This document shows positions 37,401 through 52,517 of a stretch of 64,000 nt of DNA, one piece after another. The notes beneath the pieces are model-generated. The model was not told where the DNA came from. It searched no databases and saw nothing but the letters and a program-made list of their open reading frames with translations. Source of the DNA: Euonymus europaeus (lineage: Eukaryota > Streptophyta > Magnoliopsida > Celastrales > Celastraceae); assembly GCA_963580455.1 (NCBI GenBank), contig OY756970.1:9300001-9364000 (forward strand), given 5' to 3'. The stretch's first letter is position 1, and every line of letters starts with the position of its first letter. The position numbers and the translations under genes were made by a program.

Positions 37401-40400
37401 AGATTATTTCGATGCCAAAACCCCAACTTTCTATGACAAATGGACAAAACCATTTAAAGTTCCTTTATAGAGTGAGTTGAGCAACTACGGACTATCAAAG
37501 TTGCTCGGTGTACACTATTTATTGTTCTTCTATGTAAAATTTTACGAGCATAAGCTTCCTAGATTATTTCGATGCGAAAACACCAACTTTATAAGAAAAA
37601 TGCACAAAAACGTTAAAAGATCCTCGATAGAGATAGTTGAGGAACTTCGAACTATCAAAGTTGCTCGGTGTACACTTTTTATTGTTCTTATATGTCAAAT
37701 TTTATGAGTATAAGCTTCCTAGATTATTTCGATGCCAAAACCCCATCATTCGATGACAAATGGACAAAACCGTTTAAAGCTCCTCTATAGAGTGAGTTGA
37801 GCAACTTCGGACTATCAAAGTTGCTCGGTGTACACTTTTTATTGTTCTTCTATGTCAAATTTTACGAGTACAAGCTTCCTAGATTATTTCGATGCGAAAA
37901 CACCAACTTTATAAGACAAATAGACAAAAACGTTAAAAGATCCTCCATAGAGATAGTTGAGGAACTTCGAATCATCAAAGTTGCTCGGTGTACACTTTTT
38001 ATTGTTCTTCTATGTCAAATTTTACGAGTATAAGCTTCCTAGATTATTTCGATGCCAAAACCCCATTTTTCAATGACAAATGGACAAAATCGTTTAAAGC
38101 TCCTCTATAGAGTGAGTTGAGCAACTTCGGACTATCAAAGGTGCTCGGTGTACAGTTTTTATTGTTCTTCTATGTCAAATTTTACGAGTATAAACTTCCT
38201 AGATTATTTCGATGCGAAAACACCAACTTTATAAGACAAATGGACAAAAACGTTAAAAGATCCTCCATAGAGATAGTTGAGGAACTTCGAATCAACAAAG
38301 TTGCTCGGTGTACACTTTTTATTGTTCTTCTATGTCAAATTTTACATGTATAAGCTTCCTAGATTATTTCGATGCCAAAACCCCAACATTCGATGACAAA
38401 TGGACAAAACCGTTTAAAGCTCCTCTATAGAGTGAGTTGAGCAATTTCGGAGTATCAAAGTTGCTCGGTGTACACTTTTTATTATTCTTCTATGTCAAAT
38501 TTTACGAGTATAAGCTTCCTAGATTATTTCGATGCCAAAACCCCAACATTTGATGACAAATGGACAAAACCGTTTAAAGCTCCTCTATAGAGTGAGTTGA
38601 GCAACTTCGGACTATCAAAGTTGCTCGGTGTACACTTTTTATTGTTCTTCTATGTCAAATTTTACGAGTATAAGCTTCCTAGATTATTTCGATTCCAAAA
38701 CCCCAACTTTCTTTGAAAAATGGACAGAATCATTTAAAGCTCCTCCATAGAGTGAGTCGAGCAACTTCAGACTATCAAAGTTGCTCGGTGTACACTTTTT
38801 ATTGTTCTTCTATGTCAAATTTTACGAGTATAAGCTTCCTATATTATTTCGATACGAAAACACTAACTTTATAAGACAAATGGACAAAAACGTTAAAAGA
38901 TCCTCCATAGAGATAGTTGAGGAACTTCGAATCATCAAAGTTGCTCGGTGTACACTTTTTATTGTTCTACTATGTCAAATTTTACGAGTATAAGCTTCCT
39001 AGATTATTTCGATGCCAAAACCCCAACTTTCTATGACAAATGGACAAAACCGTTTAAAGCTCCTCTATAGAGTGAGTTGAGCAACTTCGGAGTATCAAAG
39101 TTGCTCGGTGTACACTTTTCATTGTTCTTCTATGTCAAATTTTACGAGTATAAGCTTCCTAGATAATTTCGATTCCAAAACCCCATTTTTCGATGACAAA
39201 TGGACAAAATCATTTAAAGCTCCTCTATAAAGTGAGTTGAGCAACTTCGGACTATCAAAGTTGCTCGGTGTACATTTTTTATTGTTCTTCTATGTCAAAT
39301 TTTACGAGTATAAGTTTCCTAGATTATTTCGATGACAAAATCCCAACTTTCTATGAAAAATGGACAAAATCGTTTAAAGCTCCTCTGTAGAGTGAGTTGA
39401 GCAACTTCGGACTATCAAAGTTGCTCGGTGTACAGTTTTTATTGTTCTTCTATGTCAAATTTTACGAGTATAAACTTCCTAGATTATTTCGATGCGAAAA
39501 CACAAACTTTATAAGACAAATGGACAAAAACGTTAAAAGATCCTCCATAGAGATAGTTGTGGAACTTCGAATCATCAAAGTTGCTCGGTGTACACTTTTT
39601 ACTGTTCTTCTATGTCAAATTTTATGAGTATAAGCTTCCTAGATTATTTCGATGCCAAAACCCGAACTTTATATGACAAATGGACAAAACCGTTTAAAGC
39701 TCTTCCAAAGAGTGAGTTGAGCAACTTCGGACTATCAAAGTTGCTCGGTGTACACTTTTTATTGTTCTTCTATGTCAAATTTTACGAGTATAAGCTTCCT
39801 AGATTATTTCGATGCGAAAACACCAACTTTATAAGACAAATAGACAAAAACGTTAAAAGATCCTCCATAGAGATAGTTGAGGAACTTCGAATCATCAAAG
39901 TTGCTCTGTGTACACTTTTTATTGTTCTACTATGTCAAATTTTACGAGTATAAGCTTCCTAGATTATTTCGATGCCAAAACCCCAACTTTCTATGACAAA
40001 TGGACAAAACCGTTTAAAGCTCCTCTATAGAGTGAGTTGAGCAACTTCGGAGTATCAAAGTTGCTCGGTGTACACTTTTCATTGTTCTTCTATGTCAAAT
40101 TTTACGAGTATAAGCTTCCTAGATAATTTCGATGCCAAAACCCCATTTTTCGATGACAAATGGACAAAATCGTTTAAAGCTCCTCTATAGAGTGAGTTGA
40201 GCAACTTCGGAATATCAAATTTGCTCGGTGTACAGTTTTTATTGTTCTTCTATGTAAAATTTTACGAGCATAAGCTTCCTAGATTATTTCGATGCGAAAA
40301 CACCAACTTTATAAGACAAATGGACAAAAACGTTTATAGCTCCTCCATAGAGTTAGTTGAGCAACTTCGGACTATCAAAGTTGCTCGGTGTACACTTTTT

Positions 40401-41979
40401 ACTGTTCTTCTATGTCAAATTTCAAGAGCATAAGCTTCCTAGATTATTTCGATGCCAAAACCCCAACTTTCTATGACAAATGGACAAAACCATTTAAAGC
40501 TCCTTTATAGAGTGAGTTGAGAAACTACGGACTATCAAAGTTGCTCGGTGTACACTATTTATTGTTCTTCTATGTAAAATTTTACGAGCATAAGCTTCCT
40601 AGATTATTTCGATGCGAAAATACCAACTTTATAAGACAAATGCACAAAAACGTTAAAAGATCCTCGATAGAGATAGTTGAGGAACTTAGAACTATCAAAG
40701 TTGCTCGGTGTACACTTTTTATTGTTCTTATATGTCAAATTTTATGAGTATAAGCTTCCTAGATTATTTCGATGCCAAAACCCGAACTTTCTATGACAAA
40801 TGGACAAAACCGTTTAAAGCTCTTCCAAAGAGTGAGTTGAGCAACTTCAGACTATCAAAGTTGCTCGGTGTACACTTTTTATTGTTCTTCTATGTCAAAT
40901 TTTACGAGTATAAGCTTCCTAGATTATTTCGATGCGAAAACACCAACTTTATAAGACAAATAGACAAAAACGTTAAAAGATCCTCCATAGAGATAGTTGA
41001 GGAACTTCGAATCATCAAAGTTGCTCGGTGTACACTTTTTATTGTTCTTCTATGTCAAATTTTACGTGTATAAGCTTCCTAGATTATTTCGATGCCAAAA
41101 CCCCAACATTCGATGACAAATGGACAAAACCGTTTAAAGCTCCTCTATAGAGTGAGTTGAGCAACTTCGGAGTATCAATGTTGCTCGGTGTACACTTTTT
41201 ATTGTTCTTCTATGTCAAATTTTACGAGTATAAGCTTCCTGGATTATTTCAATGCCAAAACCCCAACATTCGATGACAAATGGACAAAACCGTTTAAAGC
41301 TCCTCTATAGAGTGAGTCGAGCAACTTCGGACTATCAAAGTTGCTCGGTGTACACTTTTTATTGTTCTTCTATGTCAAATTTTACGAGTATAAGCTTCCT
41401 AGATTATTTCGATTCCAAAACCCCAACTTTCTTTGAAAAATGGACAGAATCATTTAAAGCTCCTCCATAGAGTGAGTTGAGCAACTTCAGACTATTAAAG
41501 TTGCTCGGTGTACACTTTTTATTGTTCTTCTATGTCAAATTTTACGAGTATAAGCTTCCTATATTATTTCGATGCGAAAACACTAACTTTATATGACAAA
41601 TGGACAAAAACGTTAAAAGATCCTCCATAGAGATAGTTGAAAAACTTCCAATCATCAAAGTTGCTCGGTGTACACTTTTTATTGTTCTACTATGTCAAAT
41701 TTTACGAGTATAAGCTTCCTAGATTATTTCGATGCCAAAACCCCAACTTTCTATGACAAATGGACAAAATCGTTTAAAGCTCCTCTATAGAGTGAGTTGA
41801 GCAACTTCGGAGTATCAAAGTTGCTCGGTGTACACTTTTTATTGTTCTTCTATGTCAAATTTTACGAGTATAAGCTTCCTAGATAATTTCGATGCCAGAA
41901 CCCCATTTTTCGATGACAAATGGACAAAATCGTTTAAAGCTCCTCTATAGAGTGAGTTGAGCAACTTCGGACTATCAAA

Positions 41980-43899
41980 GTTGCTCGGTGTACAGTTTTT
42001 ATTGTTCTTCTATGTCAAATTTTACGAGTATAAACTTCCTAGATTATTTCGATGCGAAAACACCAACTTTATAAGACAAATGGACAAAAACGTTAAAAGA
42101 TCCTCCATAGAGATAGTTGAGGAACTTCGAATCATCAAAGTTGCTCGGTGTACACTTTTTACTGTTCTTCTATGTCAAATTTTATGATTATAAGCTTCCT
42201 AGATTATTTTGATGCCAAAACCCGAACTTTCTATGAAAAATGGACAAAACCGTTTAAAGCTCTTCCAAAGAGTGAGTTGAGCAACTTCGGATTATCAAAG
42301 TTGCTCGGTGTACACTTTTTATTGTTCTTCTATGTCAAATTTTACGAGTATAAGCTTCCTAGATAATTTCGATGCCAAAACCCCATTTTTCGATGACAAA
42401 TGGACAAAATCGTTTAAAGCTCCTCTATAGAGTGATTTGAGCAACTTCGGACTATCAAAGTTGCTCGGTGTACAGTTTTTATTGTTCTTCTATGTCAAAT
42501 TTTACGAGTATAAACTTCCTAGATTATTTCGATGCGAAAACACCAACTTTATAAGACAAATGGACAAAAACGTTAAAAGATCCTCCATAGAGATAGTTGA
42601 GGAACTTCCAATCATCAAAGTTGCTTGGTGTACACTTTTTATTGTTCTACTATGTCAAATTTTACGAGTATAAGCTTCCTAGATTATTTCGATGCCAAAA
42701 CCCCAACTTTCTATGACAAATGGACAAAACCGTTTAAAGCTCCTCTATAGAGTGAGTTGAGCAACTTCGGAGTATCAAAGTTGCTCGGTGTACACTTTTC
42801 ATTGTTCTTCTATGTCAAATTTTACGAGTATAAGCTTCCTAGATAATTTCGATGCCAAAACCCCATTTTTCGATGACAAATGGACAAAATCATTTAAAGC
42901 TCCTCTATAAAGTGAGTTGAGCAACTTCGGACTATCAAAGTTGCTAGGTGTACATTTTTTATTGTTTTTCTATGTCAAATTTTACGAGTATAAGTTTCCT
43001 AGATTATTTAGATGACAAAATCCCAACTTTCTATGAAAAATGGACAAAATCGTTTAAAGCTCCTCTGTAGAGTGAGTTGAGCAACTTCGGACTATCAAAG
43101 TTGCTCGGTGTAAAGTTTTTATTGTTCTTCTATGTCAAATTTTACGAGTATAAACTTCCTAGATTATTTTGATGCGAAAACACAAACTTTATAAGACAAA
43201 TGGACAAAAACGTTAAAAGATCCTCCATAGAGATAGTTGAGGAACTTCGGATCATCAAAGTTGCTCGGTGTACACTTTTTACTGTTCTTCTATGTCAAAT
43301 TTTATGAGTATAAGCTTCCTAGATTATTTCGATGCCAAAACCCGAACTTTCTATGACAAATGGACAAAACCATTTAAAGCTCTTCCAAAGAGTGAGTTGA
43401 GCAACTTCGGACTATCAAAGTTGCTCGGTGTACACTTTTTATTGTTCTTCTATGTCAAATTTTACGAGTATAAGCTTCCTAGATTATTTCGATGCGAAAA
43501 CACCTACTTTATAAGACAAATAGACAAAAACGTTAAAAGATCCTCCATAGAGATAGTTGAGGAACTTCGAATCATCAAAGTTGCTCGGTGTACACTTTTT
43601 ATTGTTCTTCTATGTCAAATTTTACGAGTATAAGCTTCCTAGATTATTTCGATGCCAAAACCCCAACATTCGATGACAAATGGACAAAACCGTTTAAAGC
43701 TCCTCTATAGAGTGAGTTGAGCAACTTCGGACTATCAAAGTTGCTCGGTGTACACTTTTTATTGTTCCTCTATGTCAAATTTTACGAGTATAAGCTTCCT
43801 AGATTATTTCGATTCCAAAACCCCAACTTTCTTTGAAAAATGGACAAAATCGTTTAAAGCTCCTCCATAGAGTGAGTTGAGCAACTTCAGACTATCAAA
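41980..43899 (+). repeat. 12-unit tandem duplication (1,920 bp), copy 1
   Basis: Matches the next 1,920 bp with only about six single-base differences noticed (e.g. gcttggtg/gctcggtg at 42,623/44,543 and atggac/ataaac near 42,720/44,640). Exactly 12 x 160, with no 161-bp units inside. The breakpoint is ambiguous within about 25 identical bases. Confidence 0.86.
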
Positions 43900-45819
43900 G
43901 TTGCTCGGTGTACAGTTTTTATTGTTCTTCTATGTCAAATTTTACGAGTATAAACTTCCTAGATTATTTCGATGCGAAAACACCAACTTTATAAGACAAA
44001 TGGACAAAAACGTTAAAAGATCCTCCATAGAGATAGTTGAGGAACTTCGAATCATCAAAGTTGCTCGGTGTACACTTTTTACTGTTCTTCTATGTCAAAT
44101 TTTATGATTATAAGCTTCCTAGATTATTTTGATGCCAAAACCCGAACTTTCTATGAAAAATGGACAAAACCGTTTAAAGCTCTTCCAAAGAGTGAGTTGA
44201 GCAACTTCGGATTATCAAAGTTGCTCGGTGTACACTTTTTATTGTTCTTCTATGTCAAATTTTACGAGTATAAGCTTCCTAGATAATTTCGATGCCAAAA
44301 CCCCATTTTTCGATGACAAATGGACAAAATCGTTTAAAGCTCCTCTATAGAGTGATTTGAGCAACTTCGGACTATCAAAGTTGCTCGGTGTACAGTTTTT
44401 ATTGTTCTTCTATGTCAAATTTTACGAGTATAAACTTCCTAGATTATTTCGATGCGAAAACACCAACTTTATAAGACAAATGGACAAAAACGTTAAAAGA
44501 TCCTCCATAGAGATAGTTGAGGAACTTCCAATCATCAAAGTTGCTCGGTGTACACTTTTTATTGTTCTACTATGTCAAATTTTACGAGTATAAGCTTCCT
44601 AGATTATTTCGATGCCAAAACCCCAACTTTCTATGACAAATAAACAAAACCGTTTAAAGCTCCTCTATAGAGTGAGTTGAGCAACTTCGGAGTATCAAAG
44701 TTGCTCGGTGTATACTTTTCATTGTTCTTCTATGTCAAATTTTACGAGTATAAGCTTCCTAGATAATTTCGATGCCAAAACCCCATTTTTCGATGACAAA
44801 TGGACAAAATCATTTAAAGCTCCTCTATAAAGTGAGTTGAGCAACTTCGGACTATCAAAGTTGCTAGGTGTACATTTTTTATTGTTTTTCTATGTCAAAT
44901 TTTACGAGTATAAGTTTCCTAGATTATTTAGATGACAAAATCCCAACTTTCTATGAAAAATGGACAAAATCGTTTAAAGCTCCTCTGTAGAGTGAGTTGA
45001 GCAACTTCGGACTATCAAAGTTGCTCGGTGTAAAGTTTTTATTGTTCTTCTATGTCAAATTTTACGAGTATAAACTTCCTAGATTATTTAGATGCGAAAA
45101 CACAAACTTTATAAGACAAATGGACAAAAACGTTAAAAGATCCTCCATAGAGATAGTTGAGGAACTTCGGATCATCAAAGTTGCTCGGTGTACACTTTTT
45201 ACTGTTCTTCTATGTCAAATTTTATGAGTATAAGCTTCCTAGATTATTTCGATGCCAAAACCCGAACTTTCTATGACAAATGGACAAAACCATTTAAAGC
45301 TCTTCCAAAGAGTGAGTTGAGCAACTTCGGACTATCAAAGTTGCTCGGTGTACACTTTTTATTGTTCTTCTATGTCAAATTTTACGAGTATAAGCTTCCT
45401 AGATTATTTCGATGCGAAAACACCTACTTTATAAGACAAATAGACAAAAACGTTAAAAGATCCTCCATAGAGATAGTTGAGGAACTTCGAATCCTCAAAG
45501 TTGCTCGGTGTACACTTTTTATTGTTCTTCTATGTCAAATTTTACGAGTATAAGCTTCCTAGATTATTTCGATGCCAAAACCCCAACATTCGATGACAAA
45601 TGGACAAAACCGTTTAAAGCTCCTCTATAGAGTGAGTTGAGCAACTTCGGACTATCAAAGTTGCTCGGTGTACACTTTTTATTGTTCCTCTATGTCAAAT
45701 TTTACGAGTATAAGCTTCCTAGATTATTTCGATTCCAAAACCCCAACTTTCTTTGAAAAATGGACAAAATCGTTTAAAGCTCCTCCATAGAGTGAGTTGA
45801 GCAACTTCAGACTATCAAA
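43900..45819 (+). repeat. 12-unit tandem duplication (1,920 bp), copy 2
   Basis: It begins in a hybrid unit at 43,877, which has aacttcagac like the unit at 45,797 followed by cagtttttattg like the unit at 41,957. That is the expected signature of the join of a tandem duplication. Private variants include ctagattatttagatgcg near 45,088 and gaatcctcaaag near 45,490. Confidence 0.86.
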
Positions 45820-46029
45820 GTTGCTCGGTGTACACTTTTTATTGTTCTTCTATGTCAAATTTTACGAGTATAAGCTTCCTATATTATTTCGATGCGAAAA
45901 CACTAACTTTATAAGACAAATGGACAAAAACGTTAAAAGATCCTCCATAGAGATAGTTGAGGAACTTCCAATCATCAAAGTTGCTCGGTGTACACTTTTT
46001 ATTGTTCTACTATGTCAAATTTTACGAGT

Positions 46030-48431
46030 ATAAGCTTCCTAGATTATTTCGATGCCAAAACCCCAACTTTCTATGACAAATGGACAAAACCGTTTAAAGC
46101 TCCTCTATAGAGTGAGTTGAGCAACTTCGGAGTATCAAAGTTGCTCGGTGTACACTTTTCATTGTTCTTCTATGTCAAATTTTACGAGTATAAGCTTCCT
46201 AGATAATTTAGATGCCAAAACCCCATTTTTCGACGACAAATGGACAAAATCGTTTAAAGCTCCTCTATAAAGTGAGTTGAGCAACTTCGGACTATCAAAG
46301 TTGCTCGGTGTACATTTTTTATTGTTCTTCTATGTCAAATTTTACGAGTATAAGTTTCCTAGATTATTTCGATGACAAAATCCCAACTTTCTATGAAAAA
46401 TGGACAAAATCGTTTAAAGCTCCTCTATAGAGTGAGTTGAGCAACTTCGGACTATCAAAGTTGCTCGGTGTACAATATTTATTGTTCTTCTTTGTTAAAT
46501 TTTACGAGTATAAGCTTCCTAGATTATTTCGATGCGAAAACACCAACTTTAAAAGAGAAATGGACAAAAAATTTAAAAGATCCTCCATAGAGATAGTTGA
46601 GGAACTTCGAATCATCAATGTTGCTAGGTGTAAACTTTTTATTGTTCTTCTATGTCAAATTTTACGAGCATAAGCTTCCTAGATTATTTCGATGCGAAAA
46701 CACCAACTTTATAAGACAAATGGACAAAAACGTTAAAAGATCCTCCATAGAGATAGTTGAGGAACTTCGAACTATCAAAGTTGCTCGGTGTACACTTTTT
46801 ATTGTTCATCTATGTAAAATTTTACGAGCATAAGCTTCCTAGATTATTTCGATGAGAAAACACCAACTTTATAAGACAAATGGACAAAAACGTTAAAAGA
46901 TCCTCGATAGAGATAGTTGAGGAACTTCGAACTATCAAAGTTGCTCGGTGTACACTTTTTATTGTTCATCTATGTCAAATTTTATGAGTATAAGCTTCCT
47001 TAAGTATTTGGATGCCAAAACTGCAACTTTCTTATGACAAATGGACAAAACCATTTATAGCTCCTCCATAGAGTGAGTTGAGCAACTTCGGACTATCAAA
47101 GTTGCTCGGTGTACACTTTTTATTGTTCTTATATGTCAAATTTTACGAGTATAAGCTTCCTAGATTATTTCGACGCCAAAACCCGAACTTTCTATGACAA
47201 ATGGACAAAACCGTTTAAAACTCTTCCAAAGAGTGAGTTGAGCAACTTCGGACTATCAAAGTTGCTCGGTGTACACTTATTATTGTTCTTCTATGTCAAA
47301 TTTTACGAGTATAAGCTTCCTAGATTATTTCGATGCGAAAACACCTACTTTATAAGACAAATAGACAAAAACGTTAAAAGATCCTCCATAGAGATAGTTG
47401 AGGAACTTCGAATCATCAAAGTTGCTAGGTGTAAACTTTTTATTGTTCTTCTATGTCAAATTTCAAGAGCATAAGCTTCCTAGATTATTTCGATGCCAAA
47501 ACTCCAACTTTCTATGACAAATGGACAAAACCATTAAAAGCTCCTTTATAGAGTGAGTTGAGCAACTACGGACTATCAAAGTTGCTCGGTGTACACTATT
47601 TATTGTTCTTCTATGTAAAATTTTACGAGCATAAGCTTCCAAGATTATTTCGATGAGAAAACACCAACTTTATAAGACAAATGGACAAAAACGTTAAAAG
47701 ATCCTCGATAGAGATACTTGAGGAACTTCGAACTATCAAAGTTGCTCGGTGTACACTTTTTATTGTTCATCTATGTCAAATTTTATGAGTATAAGCTTCC
47801 TTGAGTATTTGGATGCCAAAACCGCAACTTTCTTATGACAAATGGACAAAACCGTTTATAGCTCCTCCATAGAGTGAGTTGAGCAACTTCGGACTATCAA
47901 AGTTGCTCGGTGTACACTTTTTATTGTTCTTATATGTCAAATTTTACGAGTATAAGCTTCCTAGATTATTTCGATGCCAAAACCCGAACTTTCTATGACA
48001 AATGGACAAAACCGTTCAAAACTCTTCCAAAGAGTGAGTTGAGCAACTTCGGACTATCAAAGTTGCTCGGTGTACACTTTTTATTGTTCTTCTATGTCAA
48101 ATTTTACGAGTATAAGCTTCCTAGATTATTTCGATGCGAAAACACCTACTTTATAAGACAAATAGACAAAAACGTTAAAAGATCCTCCATAGAGATAGTT
48201 GAGGAACTTCGAATCATCAAAGTTGCTCGGTGTACACTTTTTATTGTTCTTCTATGTCAAATTTTACGAGTATAAGCTTCCTAGATTATTTCGATGCCAA
48301 AACCCCAACATTCGATGACAAATGGACAAAACCGTTTAGAGCTCCTCTATAGAGTGAGTTGAGCAACTTCGGACTATCAAAGTTGCTCGGTGTACACTTT
48401 TTATTGTTCTTCTATGTCAAATTTTACGAGT
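46030..48431 (+). repeat. 15-unit duplication (2,402 bp), copy 1
   Basis: Matches the following 2,402 bp, including gatgagaaaacacc, gatacttgagg and aaaactcttcc. Boundaries are approximate; similarity at this offset runs from about 46,010 to 48,460. Confidence 0.8.
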
Positions 48432-51400
48432 ATAAGCTTCCTAGATTATTTCGATGCCAAAACCCCAACTTTCTATGACAAATGGACAAAACCGTTTAAA
48501 GCTCCTCTATAGAGTGAGTTGAGCAACTTCGGAGTATCAAAGTTGCTCGGTGTACACTTTTCATTGTTCTTCTATGTCAAATTTTACGAGTATAAGCTTC
48601 CTAGATAATTTCGATGCCAAAACCCCATTTTTCGATGACAAATGGACAAAATCGTTTAAAGCTCCTCTATAAAGTGAGTTGAGCAACTTCGGACTATCAA
48701 AGTTTCTCGGTGTACATTTTTTATTGTTCTTCTATGTCAAATTTTACGAGTATAAGTTTCCTAGATTATTTCGAAGACAAAATCCCAACTTTCTATGAAA
48801 AATGGACAAAATCGTTTAAAGCTCCTCTATAGAGTGAGTTGAGCAACTTCGGACTATCAAAGTTGCTCGGTGTACACTATTTATTGTTCTTCTTTGTTAA
48901 ATTTTACGAGTATAAGCTTCCTAGATTATTTTGATGCGAAAACACCAACTTTAAAAGAGAAATGGACAAAAAATTTAAAAGATCCTCCATAGAGATAGTT
49001 GAGGAACTTCGAATCATCAAAGTTGCTAGGTGTAAACTTTTTATTGTTCTTCTATGTCAAATTTTACGAGCATAAGCTTCCTAGATTATTTCGATGCGAA
49101 AACACCAACTTTATAAGACAAATGGACAAAAACGTTAAAAGATCCTCCATAGAGATAGTTGAGGAACTTCGAACTATCAAAGTTGCTCGGTGTACACTTT
49201 TTATTGTTCATCTATGTAAAATTTTACGAGCATAAGCTTCCTAGATTATTTCGATGAGAAAACACCAACTTTATAAGACAAATGGACAAAAACGTTAAAA
49301 GATCCTCGATACAGATAGTTGAGGAACTTCGAACTATCAAAGTTGCTCGGTGTACACTTTTTATTGTTCATCTATGTCAAATTTTATGAGTATAAGCTTC
49401 CTTGAGTATTTGGATGCCAAAACTGCAACTTTCTTATGACAAATGGACAAAACCATTTATAGCTCCTCCATAGAGTGAGTTGAGCAACTTCGGACTATCA
49501 AAGTTGCTCGGTGTACACTTTTTATTGTTCTTATATGTCAAATTTTACGAGTATAAGCTTCCTAGATTATTTCGATGCCAAAACCCGAACTTTCAATGAC
49601 AAATGGACAAAACCGTTTAAAACTCTTCCAAAGAGTGAGTTGAGCAACTTCGGACTATCAAAGTTGCTCGGTGTACACTTTTTATTGTTCTTCTATGTCA
49701 AATTTTATGAGTATAAGCTTCCTAGATTATTTCGATGCGAAAACACCTACTTTATAAGACAAATAGACAAAAACGTTAAAAGATCCTCCATAGAGATAGT
49801 TGAGGAACTTCGAATCATCAAAGTTGCTAGGTGTAAACTTTTTATTGTTCTTCTATGTCAAATTTCAAGAGCATAAGCTTCCTAGATTATTTCGATGCCA
49901 AAACCCCAACTTTCTATGACAAATGGACAAAACCATTTAAAGCTCCTTTATAGAGTGAGTTGAGCAACTACGGACTTTCAAAGTTGCTCGGTGTACACTA
50001 TTTATTGTTCTTCTATGTAAAATTTTACGAGCATAAGCTTCCAAGATTATTTCGATGAGAAAACACCAACTTTATAAGACAAATGGACAAAAACGTTAAA
50101 AGATCCTCGATAGAGATACTTGAGGAACTTCGAACTATCAAAGTTGCTCGGTGTACACTTTTTATTGTTCATCTATGTCAAATTTTATGAGTATAAGCTT
50201 CCTTGAGTATTTGGATGCCGAAACCGCAACTTTCTTATGACAAATGGACAAAACTGTTTATAGCTCCTCCATAGAGTGAGTTGAGCAACTTCGCACTATC
50301 AAAGTTGCTCGGTGTACACTTTTTATTGTTCTTATATGTCAAATTTTACGAGTATAAGCTTCCCAGATTATTTCGATGCCAAAACCCGAACTTTCTATGA
50401 CAAATGGACAAAACCGTTTAAAACTCTTCCAAAGAGTGAGTTGAGCAACTTCGGACTATCAAAGTTGCTCGGTGTACACTTTTTATTGTTCTTCTATGTC
50501 AAATTTTACGAGTATAAGCTTCCTAGATTATTTCGATGCGAAAACACCTACTTTATAAGACAAATAGACAAAAACGTTAAAAGATCCTCCATAGAGATAG
50601 TTGAGGAACTTCGAATCATCAAAGTTGCTCGGTGTACACTTTTTATTGTTCTTCTATGTCAAATTTTACGAGTATAAGCTTCCTGGATTATTTCGATGCC
50701 AAAACCCCAACATTCGATGACAAATGGACAAAACCGTTTAAAGCTCCTCTATAGAGTGAGTTGAGCAACTTCGGACTATCAAAGTTGCTCGGTGTACACT
50801 TTTTATTGTTCTTCTATGTCAAATTTTACGAGTATAAGCTTCCTAGATTATTTCGATTCCAAAACCCGAACTTTCTATGAAAAATGGACAAAATCGTTTA
50901 AAGCTCCTCCATAGAGTGAGTTGAGCAACTTCAGACTATCAAAGTTGCTCGGTGTACACTTTTTATTGTTCTTCTATGTCAAATTTTACGAGTATAAGCT
51001 TCCTATATTATTTCGATGCGAAAACACCAACTTTATAAGACAAATGGACAAAAACGTTAAAAGATCCTCCATAGAAATAGTTGAGGAACTTCCAATCATC
51101 AGAGTTGCTCGGTGTAAACTTTTTATTGTTCTACTATGTCAAATTTTACGAGTATAAGCTTCCTACATTATTTCGATGCCAAAACCCCAACTTTCTATGA
51201 CAAATGGACAAAACCGTTTAAAGCTCCTCTATAGAGTGAGTTGAGCAACTTCGGAGTATCAAAGTTGCTCGGTGTACACTTTTTATTGTTCTTCTATGTC
51301 AAATTTTACGAGTATAAGCTTCCTAGATAATTTCGATGCCAAAACCCCATTTTTCGATGACAAATGGACAAAATCGTTTAAAGCTCCTCTACAAAGTGAG

Positions 51401-52517
51401 TTGAGCAACTTCGGACTATCAAGGTTGCTCGGTGTACATTTTTTATTGTTCTTCTATGTCAAATTTTACGAGTATAAGTTTCCTAGATTATTTCGATGAC
51501 AAAATCCCAACTTTCTATGAAAAATGGACAAAATCGTTTAAAGCTCCTCTATAGAGTGAGTTGAGCAACTTCGGACTATCAAAGTTGCTCGGTGTACACT
51601 ATTTATTGTTCTTCTTTGTTAAATTTTACGAGTATAAGCTTCCTAGATTATTTTGATGCGAAAACACCAACTTTAAAAGAGAAATGGACAAAAAATTTAA
51701 AAGATCCTCCATAGAGATAGTTGAGGAACTTCGAATCATCAAAGTTGCTAGGTGTAAACTTTTTATTGTTCTTCTATGTCAAATTTTACGAGCATAAGCT
51801 TCCTAGATTATTTCGATGCGAAAACACCTACTTTATAAGACAAATGGACAAAAACGTTAAAAGATCCTCCATAGAGATAGTTGAGGAATTTCGAATCATC
51901 AAAGTTGCTCGGTGTACACTTTTTATTGTTCTTCTTTGTCAAATTTTAAGAGTATAAGCTTCCTATATTATTTCGATGTGAAAACACCAACTTTATAAGA
52001 CAAATGGACAAAAACGTTAAAAGATCCTCAATAGAGATAGTTGAGGAACTTCGAATCATCAAAGTTGCTCGGTGTACACTTTTTATTGTTCTTCTGTGTT
52101 AAATTTCACGAGCATAAGCTTCCTAGATTATTTCGATGCCAAAACCCCAACTTTCTATGACAAATGGACAAAACTGTTTAAAGCTCCTCTATAGAGTGAG
52201 TTGAGCAACTACGGACTATCAAAGTTGCTCGGTGTACACTATTTATTGTTCTTCTATGTAAAATTTTACGAGTATAAGCTTCCTAGATTATTTCGATGCG
52301 AAAACACCAACTTTATAAGACAAATGGACAAAAACGTTAAAAGATCCTCCATAGAGATAGTTGAGGAACTTCCAATCATCAAAGTTTCTTAGTGTACACT
52401 TTTTATTGTTCTTCTATGTCAAATTTTACGAGTATAAGCTTCCTTGAGTATTTGGATACCAAAACCGCAACTTTCTTATGACTAATGGACAAAACCGTTT
52501 ATAGCTCCTCCATAGAG
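47074..52517 (+). repeat. 34-unit HOR (5,444 bp), copy 1
   Basis: Every marker unit recurs 5,444 bp downstream (47,109 to 52,553; 49,511 to 54,955; 50,921 to 56,365; 51,272 to 56,716; 51,721 to 57,165). Length is 34 x 160 + 4. It contains part of the 15-unit duplication, so the 34-unit event is the later one. Confidence 0.87.
48432..50833 (+). repeat. 15-unit duplication (2,402 bp), copy 2
   Basis: Counterpart of the preceding copy. Near 50,860 it diverges to cgattccaaaacccg, where the first copy has cgatgccaaaacccc. Small differences such as gatacagatag near 49,310 are private. Confidence 0.8.

Larger units (their letters stand above)
35070..46030 (+). repeat. Block E: mosaic of shorter offset duplications
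   Basis: About 68 units without one dominant long period. Visible duplications: ~35,070-35,560 and ~36,830-37,320 (1,759 bp, 11 units); ~37,200-37,760 and ~40,240-40,800 (3,040 bp, 19 units); around 38,690 and 41,410 (2,720 bp, 17 units); and the 1,920-bp tandem pair below. The cagtttttattg form B unit is unusually frequent. A one-base deletion (ttttagagtataag) lies near 35,784. Confidence 0.75.
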
